From positions 62,001 through 126,000 of the forward strand of contig JAWKTE010000013.1 in assembly GCA_041401985.1 (NCBI GenBank): a stretch of 64,000 bases of DNA, given 5' to 3'. The notes below the pieces were generated by a model. That model ran no database searches. It saw nothing but the letters and a program-made list of their open reading frames with translations, and had not been told where the DNA came from. The position numbers and the translations under genes are program-made. Below are positions 53,907-62,202 of this stretch, piece by piece (the first letter of the stretch is position 1; each line of letters begins with the position of its first letter). Origin of the DNA: JACKHA01 sp041401985 (GTDB lineage Bacteria; Planctomycetota; Phycisphaerae; Phycisphaerales; UBA1924).

Positions 53907-54485
53907 TCAGACCGCCTCCGGCCGCAGCACCCCGACGTCCGGCAGGTTCCGGTAGTACCCGTCGTAGTCCAGCCCGTAGCCGACCACAAACTCGTCGGGG
54001 ATCTCGAAGCCGACGTAGTCCGCGGCCACATCGACCACTTTCTTGCCGGTCTTCTCCAGCAGCGCGCACAGGCGGCACGAGGCCGGGGCCTGCTCGAGCA
54101 CCAGGTTCCGGATCGTCAGCAGCGTCTGGCCCGAATCCAGGATGTCGTCGATCACCAGCACGTGCTTGCCGCCCAGCGTCCGCGGGATCTCGCCCCGCAG
54201 CGACACGCCCTTGCTGGCCATGCTCTTGCCCGGGTACGACGAGACCGCCACCACCTCGATCGACATCTTCAGCGGCATGTGGCGGATCAGGTCGGCCACG
54301 AACACCATCGCCCCGGTCAGGATCGGGATGATCACGACCTTGTCGGTGGCGTCGCCGTTCTCGTCGAGGTGCCCGTGGCGTTCCAGATCGGCCCGGAGGT
54401 CCTCGGCGATGGTCCGCCCGAGTTGCTCGACGCGCCGGGCGACCCGCTCGCGGTCGATCAGGATGCGTCCCACGTCGCGGAGCAT
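53907..54485 (-). CDS. hpt: Hypoxanthine phosphoribosyltransferase
   Basis: 192 aa. Salvages hypoxanthine/guanine with PRPP. Signature blocks: IIPILTGAMVFVADLIRHMP, VVAVSSYPG, the PRPP loop VLVIDDILDSGQTL and the C-terminal DEFVVGYGLDYDGYYRNLP. The start ATG 54485 (MLRDVGRILIDRE). A TATCGT hexamer (plus 54492-54497) ends 6 nt upstream, in the divergent promoter region shared with the M20 peptidase gene. Confidence 0.95.
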   Translation of the reverse strand: MLRDVGRILIDRERVARRVEQLGRTIAEDLRADLERHGHLDENGDATDKVVIIPILTGAMVFVADLIRHMPLKMSIEVVAVSSYPGKSMASKGVSLRGEIPRTLGGKHVLVIDDILDSGQTLLTIRNLVLEQAPASCRLCALLEKTGKKVVDVAADYVGFEIPDEFVVGYGLDYDGYYRNLPDVGVLRPEAV

Positions 54486-54571
54486 GGGCCAACGATAGTC
54501 GCGTCCCCTACGCTGGAAGCCCCGCCGGCCTCCACCGGAAGCCACGGAACTCTCGCCCGGAAGGAACGCCC

Positions 54572-56002
54572 ATGCCATCCGAAGCCGCCCTGAAGTGGCT
54601 CGAATCGAACAAGCAGGCCTCGGTCGATCGACTGGTCGACTGGCTCAAGATCCCGAGCGTCTCGACGGACCCGGCGTACCGGGACCAGTGCCGCGCGGCG
54701 GCGGCGTGGGCGGCCGAGCGGTTGACTGAAGCGGGCCTGGCCGCGGAACTCGTGCCAACGGGGACGAAGGACAAGCCCGGCCACCCGATCGTGCTCGCCA
54801 CGACGCCGGCGGTGCACGACCCGAAGGCCACCGGCCCGCACGTGCTGTTCTATGGGCACTACGACGTGCAGCCGGCCGACCCCCTCAATCTGTGGGAATC
54901 CCCGCCGTTCGAGCCGGTCATCAAGCCGGCCAAGGGGGCCGTGGGCGAGCACATCGTGGCCCGCGGCGCGGTCGACGACAAGGGCCAGGTCGCGTCGTTC
55001 CTCGAAGCCCTGCTGGCGTGGAAGCACTCCGGCGGGCCGATCGCCGGCGGGCTCAAGATCACCGTCATGCTCGAGGGCGAAGAGGAGTCCGGCTCGGTCA
55101 ACCTCGAGCGGTTCGTGACCGACTATCGCAGCCGCCTCGAGACCTGCGACGTGTGCGTCATCTCCGACACCGGGATGTACGACCGCCAGACGCCGGCGAT
55201 CACCTACGGCGTGCGGGGCCTGGCGTACACCGAGATCACGCTGCACGCGGCCAATCGCGACCTCCACTCGGGCCAGTGGGGCGGACGCTGCCCGAACCCG
55301 ATCTCGGAACTGACCAAGGTGCTCGCGGGCCTGTGGGACAAGGACTACCGCGTCACCATCCCCGGCTTCTACGACAGCGTCCGCGACCTCCAGCCCAGCG
55401 AGCGGGCGGCGTGGAAGGCCCTCGGCTTCGACCAGACCAAGGCCCTGGCCGAGATCGGCCTGCCGCCCGAGGCCGACGTCGGCGAGAAGGGCTACACGGC
55501 GCTCGAGCGCGAGTGGGCCAGGCCGACCGCCGAGATCAACGGCATCTGGGGCGGGTATACCGGGGCCGGGGCCAAGACCGTGATCCCCGCGCACGCCTCG
55601 GCCAAGGTGTCGTTCCGCCTCGTGGCCGACCAGGACCCCGAGAAGATCCGCGACGCGTTCTTCGCCTGGTGCCAGGCCCGCACGCCCGCGGGCTGCCGCT
55701 GGGAACTCACCGACCACCACGGCGGCTGGCCCGTGACGGTGCCGACCAAGTCGCCCATGCTCGACGCGTGCCTGCGGGCCCTCAAGGCCGCGTCCGGGCG
55801 CGACGCGGCCCTGATCAAGACCGGCGGCTCGATCCCCGTCGGCGGGCTGCTCAAGAGCGCGCTGGGCATCGACACCATCTTCATGGGCTTCGGGCTCGAC
55901 GACGACCGCGTCCACTCGCCCAACGAGAAGTTCGAACTGGCGTGCTTCAGGCTCGGGTGCCGCACGCATGTGCTGACGATGGAGGAGTTGGGGCGGGGGT
56001 GA
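54572..56002 (+). CDS. M20/M25/M40-family dipeptidase
   Basis: 476 aa. Zinc peptidase fold: metal-site residues His in FYGHYDVQPADP, Asp in ARGAVDDKGQ, Glu pair in MLEGEEESGSVN, Asp in VISDTGMYD and the distal His in DDRVHSPNEKFEL. The dimerisation lid contains HAANRDLHSGQWGGRCPNP. It is of the DapE/carboxypeptidase/carnosinase-like type and probably cytosolic. TACGCT at 54509-54514 is a candidate -10. The next gene starts 6 nt after the stop. Confidence 0.92.
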   Translation: MPSEAALKWLESNKQASVDRLVDWLKIPSVSTDPAYRDQCRAAAAWAAERLTEAGLAAELVPTGTKDKPGHPIVLATTPAVHDPKATGPHVLFYGHYDVQPADPLNLWESPPFEPVIKPAKGAVGEHIVARGAVDDKGQVASFLEALLAWKHSGGPIAGGLKITVMLEGEEESGSVNLERFVTDYRSRLETCDVCVISDTGMYDRQTPAITYGVRGLAYTEITLHAANRDLHSGQWGGRCPNPISELTKVLAGLWDKDYRVTIPGFYDSVRDLQPSERAAWKALGFDQTKALAEIGLPPEADVGEKGYTALEREWARPTAEINGIWGGYTGAGAKTVIPAHASAKVSFRLVADQDPEKIRDAFFAWCQARTPAGCRWELTDHHGGWPVTVPTKSPMLDACLRALKAASGRDAALIKTGGSIPVGGLLKSALGIDTIFMGFGLDDDRVHSPNEKFELACFRLGCRTHVLTMEELGRG

Positions 56003-56008
56003 GCGGGG

Positions 56009-56938
56009 GTGAGTGATCCCGGCCCGCGCGATACACTCGCCACCTTGTCCGCCCCCACGCTCTCATCCCGCATCACCGCCCCGGTGCCCGCGATCGACGC
56101 GGCCCTGGCGTCGTGCATCGACCGGGCCGCGCTGGCGGAGAACCTGCGCGATGCGATCCGCTACGCCGTGCTCGGCGGGGGCAAACGCCTGCGACCGCTG
56201 CTGGCCTGGCACTGCGCGGCGGCGGCGGGCGGCGATGGGGCCGCGTCGCTGCCCGCGGGCGTCGCGGTCGAACTCATCCACGCCTTCAGCCTCGTCCACG
56301 ACGACCTGCCGGCGATGGACGACGACGACATGCGCCGCGGCCGCCCCACGCTCCACATCCACGCGGGCGAGGCCATGGCCATCCTGGCCGGCGACGCGAT
56401 GACCGTGCTGGCGTACCAGGCGCTGGAGGATGTCGGCGACGCCGGGCTGCGGGGGGCGCTCACAAGCGAACTCTCGCGCGGCACGCTGGCGATGATCACC
56501 GGGCAGGTGTACGACACGCTCGGCGGGTTGCCGGCGTCGTCGAAGGGCGAATCGGCCGACCGTGAACGCCTCGACCTGATCCACCACAACAAGACCGGCG
56601 CGCTGATCCGGGCCTCGTGCCGCATGGGCGCGATGCTGGGCGGAGCGGGCGACGCCGCGCTGCGGGCCGTGACGACCTACGCCGAGGCCGTCGGCCTGAT
56701 GTTCCAGATCGTCGACGACATCCTGGACGTGACGCAGGAGGCTTCGCACCTGGGCAAGGCCAGCGGCAAGGACGTGGCCGCGGGCAAACTGACGTTCCCC
56801 GGCGTGCTGGGGCTTGACGCATCGCGCCGGGCGGTGGGCGAGCAGCGCGAGCGCGCGGTCGAGGCGGCGGCGTCGCTGGGCGAGCAGGCGGGGGCGCTGG
56901 TCGAGATCGCCGAGTACATGGCCGTGCGGACGAAGTGA
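56009..56938 (+). CDS. ispA: Polyprenyl diphosphate synthase (farnesyl/geranyl type)
   Basis: 309 aa. Short-chain isoprenoid synthase. GGGKRLRPLLAWH, the first Asp-rich motif HDDLPAMDDDDMRRGRPTLH, HHNKTGALI and the second Asp-rich motif FQIVDDILDV are present. It condenses IPP with allylic diphosphates; chain length cannot be told. The start GTG 56009 lies 6 nt after the peptidase stop. A TACACT hexamer at 56032-56037, inside this frame, and a TTG at 56045 (SAPTLSSRIT) leave open a second, shorter start. The stop falls in an 8-bp tandem repeat. Confidence 0.92.
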   Translation: MSDPGPRDTLATLSAPTLSSRITAPVPAIDAALASCIDRAALAENLRDAIRYAVLGGGKRLRPLLAWHCAAAAGGDGAASLPAGVAVELIHAFSLVHDDLPAMDDDDMRRGRPTLHIHAGEAMAILAGDAMTVLAYQALEDVGDAGLRGALTSELSRGTLAMITGQVYDTLGGLPASSKGESADRERLDLIHHNKTGALIRASCRMGAMLGGAGDAALRAVTTYAEAVGLMFQIVDDILDVTQEASHLGKASGKDVAAGKLTFPGVLGLDASRRAVGEQRERAVEAAASLGEQAGALVEIAEYMAVRTK

Positions 56939-56981
56939 CGGAGTGACGGAGTGACGGAGTGACGGAGTGACGGAGTGACGG
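56934..56981 (+). repeat. 8-bp tandem repeat (AGTGACGG) x6
   Basis: Six perfect AGTGACGG units, then a degenerate one, begin inside the last codons of the polyprenyl synthase gene and include its TGA stop. Because the unit repeats the stop codon every 8 nt, slippage would rarely extend the protein. It resembles in kind the 7-bp array at 11.5 kb. Confidence 0.9.
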
Positions 56982-57049
56982 AGTGAGGAGGGTACCGGTC
57001 GGGGTTGGTCCAGAGCGACAGAGCGGACGAGGACGACGAGTTGAATCCG

Positions 57050-57463
57050 ATGGTCACGCCAATCACAACCGACGCCGCGCCGCTGCCCCTGGGGCACTAC
57101 AGCCAGGGCGTGGTCCACAACGGCATGCTGCACGTCGCCACGCAGTTGCCGATCGTCCCCGGCGGCGCCCCGGACCCCGGCGCACCCGCCGGCGTGCAAG
57201 CCGAGCGGGCGCTCCAAAACGTGCTGGCAATCGTCGAAGCCGCGGGCGGATCGGCGGCGACGCTCCTGCGCGTGACCATCTACCTCGCCGACATCGCGGC
57301 GTGGGACGAGGCCAACGCCGCCTACGCCCGCGTCATGGGCCCCGCCCGCCCGGCCCGCGGCGTGATCCAGGTCGCCGGCCTGCACCACGGGTTCAAGGTG
57401 GCGATGGACGCGGTGGCGGCGGTGCCCGGTCTCCGCCAGCGGGATGGCACACAGCCTCGATAG
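57050..57463 (+). CDS. RidA-family enamine/imine deaminase
   Basis: 137 aa. LGHYSQGVVHNGMLHVATQL, GGSAATLLRVTIYLADIAAW and a VMGPARPARGVIQVAGL segment are RidA/YjgF hallmarks. The active-site Arg of the ARxxV type lies in the PARPARGVIQVAG loop. It hydrolyses reactive 2-aminoacrylate-type enamines. The start ATG 57050 (MVTPITTDAAP) is preferred to the upstream GTG. The stop TAG is part of TAGACT (57461-57466), a candidate -10 for the next gene. Confidence 0.92.
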   Translation: MVTPITTDAAPLPLGHYSQGVVHNGMLHVATQLPIVPGGAPDPGAPAGVQAERALQNVLAIVEAAGGSAATLLRVTIYLADIAAWDEANAAYARVMGPARPARGVIQVAGLHHGFKVAMDAVAAVPGLRQRDGTQPR

Positions 57464-57472
57464 ACTCCGACG

Positions 57473-57949
57473 ATGGCCGCTGCCCCGATGCCGATCCGCG
57501 TGTACGCCGACACATCCGTCTTCGGCGGATGCTTCGACGAGGGCTTCATCGATCACAGCCGTGCGTTCTTTGCCGATGTTCGATCGGGGCGGTTCCGGCT
57601 CGTGACTTCGGCAGTCGTTGAACAGGAGTTGATCCTGGCACCACCGCACGTACGTCGGCTCTTCGATGAGATGGCCGACGTCGCCGACCGGCGCCCGGTC
57701 TCGGGCGAAGCGATTCGCTTGCAGCAAGCGTACCTGGACGCAGGCGTGGTCGGGGCCGGGCAGATGGCCGACGCGCTCCATGTGGCCGTGGCAACCGCCT
57801 CGGTTTGCCCGATCATCGTCAGCTGGAACTTCAAGCACATCGTCCGATTCGACAAGATCCCGCGATACAATGCGGTGAACGTGCAGCAGGGGTTTGGACC
57901 GATCCTGATCCACTCACCGAGCGAGGTATCCGGTGGCCAAGAAGAATGA
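57473..57949 (+). CDS. PIN-domain toxin (VapC-like)
   Basis: 158 aa. MPIRVYADTSVFGGCFDEGF carries the first catalytic Asp; acidic residues in VVEQELIL and ADALHVAVATASV follow. The IIVSWNFKHIVRFDKIPRYN segment matches a particular VapC-like subfamily. Predicted Mg-dependent RNase. A TAGACT hexamer ends 6 nt before the ATG, so the mRNA may be leaderless. It overlaps the antitoxin gene by 17 nt, toxin first. Codon 1 or 6 could be the real start. Confidence 0.85.
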   Translation: MAAAPMPIRVYADTSVFGGCFDEGFIDHSRAFFADVRSGRFRLVTSAVVEQELILAPPHVRRLFDEMADVADRRPVSGEAIRLQQAYLDAGVVGAGQMADALHVAVATASVCPIIVSWNFKHIVRFDKIPRYNAVNVQQGFGPILIHSPSEVSGGQEE

Positions 57950-58127
57950 CATCAGGCAGGACGAGCGAGTCGACGCCATCGCCATCAAGCGGGCCGGCGC
58001 GGCGGCCATCGCGCGAGAACTCGCCGGATTGAGCCCGGAACAGCAGGCAGAGTATTGGCGACGCAAGTCCGAAGAGTTCGAGCATCGCCACACCCGGCCG
58101 GAGGGCGCCAAACGGGCGTCGGCGTGA
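57933..58127 (+). CDS. Small antitoxin-like protein partner of the PIN gene
   Basis: 64 aa, charged and helical. GTG start inside the toxin gene; stop overlaps the next gene's start by 4 nt (GTGA at 58124-58127). The sequence (QDERVDAIAIKRAGAAAIAR, EYWRRKSEEFEHRH) shows no known fold. Its size, charge and coupling to a PIN toxin indicate an antitoxin, but without a seen DNA-binding motif this is inference. Confidence 0.7.
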   Translation: MAKKNDIRQDERVDAIAIKRAGAAAIARELAGLSPEQQAEYWRRKSEEFEHRHTRPEGAKRASA

Positions 58128-58822
58128 ACCGCGTGACGGCGCAACCCGTCGCGGTCGCATGGCGAACCGACGGTTTCGCGGTCTTCGACCAGTTCGTCGT
58201 CGAGTCACTGCTCGATCCCGCCATCGCCGACGCCGAACGAGCCTTCACCGCCGAAGGCCGCCGCGGCGCCGGCGTGCGCGACGCCCTGCGATGGCCCGCG
58301 CTCCGCGCGATCGCCGACTCGCCCCGCATCCAGGAACTGGCGGCAAACCTCGCCGGCCCCGGCGCGTCGCCCACCCGCGCCATCCTCTTCGACAAGTCCC
58401 CCGACGCCAACTGGGACGTCGCGTGGCACCAGGACACGACCATCGCCGTCGCCGCCAAGGTTGACGTCCCCGGCTTCGGCCCGTGGTCGGTCAAGCACGG
58501 CATCACGCACGTCAAGCCGCCCGCCGACGTTCTCGCCCGCGTCGCCACGCTCCGCGTCCACCTCGACCCATGCCCGCGCGACAACGGCGCCCTGCTCGTC
58601 GTGCCCGGCTCCCACGCCCGCGGCTTCATCGAGCACGCCGACGTGCCCGCTTGCGAACGCGACGCCGTGTGCTGCGAAGCCGGCGCGGGCGGCGTGGTGG
58701 CGATGCGCCCGCTCATCCTGCACGCCTCCCGCAAGGCCGCGGCCCCGGCGCACCGGCGGGTGCTGCACCTCGAGTTCGCCGCCGGCGACCTGCCCGGCGG
58801 ACTCCGCTGGGCGACGGCCTGA
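58124..58822 (+). CDS. Phytanoyl-CoA dioxygenase (PhyH)-family protein
   Basis: 232 aa. Fe(II)/2-oxoglutarate-dependent oxygenase fold. WHQDTTIAVAAKVDVPGFGP holds the HxD iron ligands; the distal His lies in VAMRPLILHASRKAA and LHLEFA closes the barrel. The GTG at 58124 overlaps the antitoxin stop, supporting that start. The substrate is unknown; family members hydroxylate lipids, amino acids or antibiotics. It seems to have been joined to the PIN-antitoxin transcript. Confidence 0.88.
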   Translation: MNRVTAQPVAVAWRTDGFAVFDQFVVESLLDPAIADAERAFTAEGRRGAGVRDALRWPALRAIADSPRIQELAANLAGPGASPTRAILFDKSPDANWDVAWHQDTTIAVAAKVDVPGFGPWSVKHGITHVKPPADVLARVATLRVHLDPCPRDNGALLVVPGSHARGFIEHADVPACERDAVCCEAGAGGVVAMRPLILHASRKAAAPAHRRVLHLEFAAGDLPGGLRWATA

Positions 58823-58961
58823 GCGCAAGCCACCCCGATCGCGGCCTATCGTTGCCCCCGCGAACGCAAGCCCGAGCACGACAAACCGGGCAGGCGCCAC
58901 GTCGAGTCATCGAGACAAGAGAGAAGAGATAACAGACCAGCCAGGCACCCGGAGCCAACCC

Positions 58962-59432
58962 ATGCAGACCACCCTGATCATCCTCAAGCCCGACGCCGTC
59001 CAGCGCGGCCTCATGGGCCGCATCCTCGCCCGCTTCGAGGACAAGGGCCTCCAGGTCGTCGGCTGCAAACTCATGCAGATCAGCCAGGACCTGGCCGCCA
59101 CCCACTACGAGGCCCACAAGTCCAAGCCCTTCTACGCCGGGCTCGTCCGCTTCATGACCTCCAGCCCCGTGCTCGTGCTCGCGATCCGCGGCAACGACGC
59201 CATCGCCATCAGCCGCAACATGATGGGCGCCACCTTCGGCTCCAAGGCCAACCCCGGCACCATCCGCGGCGACTTCGGCGTCTCCAACTCGTTCAACCTG
59301 ATCCACGGCTCGGACTCGCCCGAGGCCGCCGAGCGCGAACTCAAACTGTTCTTCAAGGACGGCGGCGTGCTCGATTGGAACCGAAACGGTGACCAGTGGG
59401 TCTACGACATGTCGGGCGGCAAGGCGGAGTGA
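58962..59432 (+). CDS. ndk: Nucleoside diphosphate kinase
   Basis: 156 aa. MQTTLIILKPDAVQRGLMGR, the RNMMGATFGSKANPGTIRGD loop and the catalytic His in SFNLIHGSDSPEAA are diagnostic. Balances NTP pools. The last ~15 residues (NGDQWVYDMSGGKAE) extend the family end. Start ATG 58962. The stop lies 162 nt from the convergent csrA stop, with no clear terminator. Confidence 0.96.
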   Translation: MQTTLIILKPDAVQRGLMGRILARFEDKGLQVVGCKLMQISQDLAATHYEAHKSKPFYAGLVRFMTSSPVLVLAIRGNDAIAISRNMMGATFGSKANPGTIRGDFGVSNSFNLIHGSDSPEAAERELKLFFKDGGVLDWNRNGDQWVYDMSGGKAE

Positions 59433-59594
59433 TCCTGCGGGCGCTACCACCGGGCGTTCAAACCGGGCGGGCGCACCGAAAGAAGAGCGATACCCAACCG
59501 CTCGTGGCTGCGTTCTCTTCGACGCGACACGGTCACCGGAGCGATCAAGCCCGTCGCGGCGATCACTCCTCGGCGGACGCGGGACTCGAAAGGC

Positions 59595-59840
59595 TCACCG
59601 CGCCTCGGCCACGCCCTTGCGCACCGGCGCGGGCGGCGGCTTGATCTCGCCGATCACCTGCGGCCCCTCTTCAACGATCTGGTCCGCGATCTCGCGACGA
59701 TGGATATCCACCTCGCGCGGGAAATCGAACGCGACGCGGACGCGCTCCCCCTTCACCGAGGCAATCCTCACGACCCCGATCGGGTTCCGAGGGTCGCCGA
59801 TGACGACCTCCTCGCCCTCTCGCCTTGTGATGACCAGCAT
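59595..59840 (-). CDS. csrA: Carbon storage regulator CsrA
   Basis: 81 aa. MLVITRREGEEVVIGDP, GVVRIASVKGERVRVAFDFP and REVDIHRREIADQI form the RNA-binding CsrA fold. It binds GGA motifs in mRNA leaders. The C-terminal tail adds a Pro-rich EIKPPPAPVRKG. The start is ATG 59840; upstream in-frame codons are leader. A promoter lies about 60 nt before it. Confidence 0.95.
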   Translation of the reverse strand: MLVITRREGEEVVIGDPRNPIGVVRIASVKGERVRVAFDFPREVDIHRREIADQIVEEGPQVIGEIKPPPAPVRKGVAEAR

Positions 59841-60198
59841 GGTCCGTACTCCCGACTCGTCCCTGCGCAGGACCCCACCACGATCCACCCGCCACGAATA
59901 TACCCGCCACAAGTCTTTGCAAAAGCGATATGTTTAGAAACACTGTTCGGAAAACGATAGGATTTCGCTCAAACCGGGTCAAGGACCCCGTCGCTCCGAG
60001 TCAGTAAACTCTTGCACCAACGAGTAGTTGCGCCGGACAATCAAGGGAAAACCCCCAATGCCGGGAGCCTGTGGGTGAACTGTGCATGGGGCGTGGACAG
60101 GCACAACCTGCGCCCGCCCCGGCGTGCCCCGATTCGGAGGCGTCCGCCCGCCCCGGACGCGCGGCAAGCGGTCACTCGCCGCGCCGACCGCACCAATC
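59841..60198. other. csrA leader and csrA-nifU spacer
   Basis: 358 nt with no gene, AT-richer than the average of the window (59890-60060). Besides the csrA promoter it shows no RNA gene I recognise. Frames crossing it are shadows. Confidence 0.35.
59897..59924 (-). promoter_or_regulatory. Candidate csrA promoter
   Basis: Minus strand: TTTTGC (plus 59919-59924), 16-nt spacer, TATATT (plus 59897-59902). A start near 59890 would give a leader of about 50 nt. The region is unusually AT-rich for this window. Confidence 0.45.
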
Positions 60199-60465
60199 TC
60201 ACTCGACCGCACGCACGCCCGTCACCTGCGGCACATGGTGCCGCAGATTCCGCTCGATGCCGTGCTGCAGCGTGATGCTCGACGATGGGCAGCCCACGCA
60301 CGCGCCGTGCAGGCGGATCGCGACCTCGCCCTCCGGCGAGATGCCGATGAACTCGATGTCGCCGCCGTCGGATTGCACCGCGGGGCGCATCAGTTCGATC
60401 ACCCGCCGGACCTTCTCGCGGGTCTCGTCGGCGTCGGCGGTCTGGATGTCCTGGGTGTTGGCCAT
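60199..60465 (-). CDS. NifU C-terminal-domain (Nfu-type) Fe-S scaffold
   Basis: 88 aa. VRRVIELMRPAVQSDGGDIE and the CxxC of the Nfu fold (GACVGCPSSS, C56 and C59) are present. It carries [4Fe-4S] clusters for delivery to apoproteins. Standalone, no suf or isc genes nearby. Start ATG 60465; the N-terminus has a polar extension (MANTQDIQTADADE). Confidence 0.93.
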   Translation of the reverse strand: MANTQDIQTADADETREKVRRVIELMRPAVQSDGGDIEFIGISPEGEVAIRLHGACVGCPSSSITLQHGIERNLRHHVPQVTGVRAVE

Positions 60466-60541
60466 GAGGATCGGTCACGCGCCGCGTGCCGCGCGCCTCG
60501 GCGCGGCCATCGGCGTTCCGGGGAAGTCTAGACTCACCCCG

Positions 60542-62110
60542 ATGAACGAGCCGCATCAGCCATCGCCCCCGACGCACCAACGACTCGCGGCATCGAAGGC
60601 TCGCGCCGTGCCCGCCTCAGCCCGAGCCGGCGCCCTCATCGCCGCCTGCTCACTCGCCCTCATCGCCTGCTCCGGCGGCGGCGGCGACGCACGCGACCAG
60701 CAGCCCACCTCCACTTCCCTTCGCAACCTCGACAACCGCGACGGCACGCTCGACCAGCGCCTCGCCCGCATGGAACAGGCCTGGATCGCCTCCGCCAACA
60801 CGCCCGACCGCCCCGCCGCCCGCCAGCGCCTCAAGGACGTCGCGTGGACCAACACCGAGCCGTTCCAGATCCGCTCCCGGGCCGTGCAACTGCTCGCGGA
60901 TGACCCCGACCCGGCCGGTTCCGACGACACGCGCGACATGGTCAAACTCATGCTCCCGCGTGAGCAGAGCCGCGGCATGGTCGCGATGCTCTGCCAGTTG
61001 TGCGTCGATCGGAACTGGCAGGACGCCACGCCCGCGCTGGTCCGCTCGTACTCCCGCATCGTCGATGCCGTGGGCGAGCAGGACCGCTCCGAACGCTGGG
61101 CCATCGGGCAACTCAACCCGGGCCGGTCATTGTTCGACATCGCCTTCGGCGTGTTCCTCGACCCTCGGACCGACCCCGGCCCGCCCGGGGCCAACTTCGA
61201 CCAGCGGACCCGGGCCGACGCCTGGACCCTCATGTCGCGCCTCGACCCGAGCGGGCGCGAGCGCCGGCGCGTGCTCGCAACGGCCTCCTCAGGCAGCCCC
61301 GACGTCCGCCTCATGCAGCGCTGCGCAAGCGAACTCGCGGCCCTTCCCAACACCCCCGCCGAGATGGAATGGGCCACCTCACTGATGAGCGAGCGCGACG
61401 AGGCCAGCACCGCGTGGCGACGCGAAGTCTCGGCCGCGACCTCACGCCTATCCGACGCCCAGCGCGACAACCTCGCCCTGCGCCACCTCGAACCGATCCG
61501 CTGGGCCGCCATGAACGAGCCCGCCCTGCTGAACCAGTCGCGCGACGAACTGATCTCCGGCCTGACCGCCCGCCTGGCCGGGCGGCCGTCGTTCCAGCGC
61601 CGCGTCGAGCGCAACGAGGGCGGCGACCTCCGCCCCGAGTCGCTGGCCGAGAACGCCCCCCACCTCTCTTGGGGCGACCTGCTGGCGATCCACGTGCTCG
61701 ACCGCCAACTCGACAACCCCGCCTTTGTCGACCAACTGTTCGCCTACGTCGATCAGGACCGGCGCGACCGCACCACCGAGTACGGCGGGATCATCATGGA
61801 CTCGGCCCGCCTCGGGGGCATCCGCCCGATCCTGTTCGTGCCCCGCACCGCCGCACGCGAGGGCGACTACGCCTTCCCCGAGCCCGCGGACATGACGCGC
61901 CAGGGCGACCGGGCCATGGGCGTGTTCCACTTCCACGCCGCCGAACTCGAGATGCTCGAGCACACCGGCCCCAGCCTGGGCGACCTGCGCTACGCCGCGG
62001 CCTCCGGGCGGAACTGCCTGGTCTTCACCAGCCTCAGGGAGCGGCGTCTGGCGGTCGATTACTACCAGGGCAACGGCGTCACGATCGACCTGGGCGAGAT
62101 CCCGAGGTAG
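60542..62110 (+). CDS. Lipoprotein with C-terminal JAMM/MPN-like signature
   Basis: 522 aa. A signal peptide with lipobox LIAC (Cys43) follows a polar 20-residue N-terminus. Residues 50-400 are helical with no known motif. The C-terminal ~110 residues hold E413 in TEYGGIIMD, H463-x-H465 in GVFHFHAAE and S478-x2-D481 in GPSLGDLR. This order is that of JAMM metalloproteases (E-...HxH-...S-x2-D), but the gap from HxH to S is 12 rather than about 7. Zinc binding is thus plausible. TAGACT ends 7 nt before the ATG (60529-60534), suggesting leaderless mRNA. The M48 gene is downstream. Confidence 0.72.
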   Translation: MNEPHQPSPPTHQRLAASKARAVPASARAGALIAACSLALIACSGGGGDARDQQPTSTSLRNLDNRDGTLDQRLARMEQAWIASANTPDRPAARQRLKDVAWTNTEPFQIRSRAVQLLADDPDPAGSDDTRDMVKLMLPREQSRGMVAMLCQLCVDRNWQDATPALVRSYSRIVDAVGEQDRSERWAIGQLNPGRSLFDIAFGVFLDPRTDPGPPGANFDQRTRADAWTLMSRLDPSGRERRRVLATASSGSPDVRLMQRCASELAALPNTPAEMEWATSLMSERDEASTAWRREVSAATSRLSDAQRDNLALRHLEPIRWAAMNEPALLNQSRDELISGLTARLAGRPSFQRRVERNEGGDLRPESLAENAPHLSWGDLLAIHVLDRQLDNPAFVDQLFAYVDQDRRDRTTEYGGIIMDSARLGGIRPILFVPRTAAREGDYAFPEPADMTRQGDRAMGVFHFHAAELEMLEHTGPSLGDLRYAAASGRNCLVFTSLRERRLAVDYYQGNGVTIDLGEIPR

Positions 62111-62202
62111 GGCGCCGGCGTACAACAGGTCGCGGCGATGCGACGGGCGACCCGGTCGCGGCTCGTCCGCCGCGTCGTCCCGCAAGGAGGCCCACACGCC
62201 CC

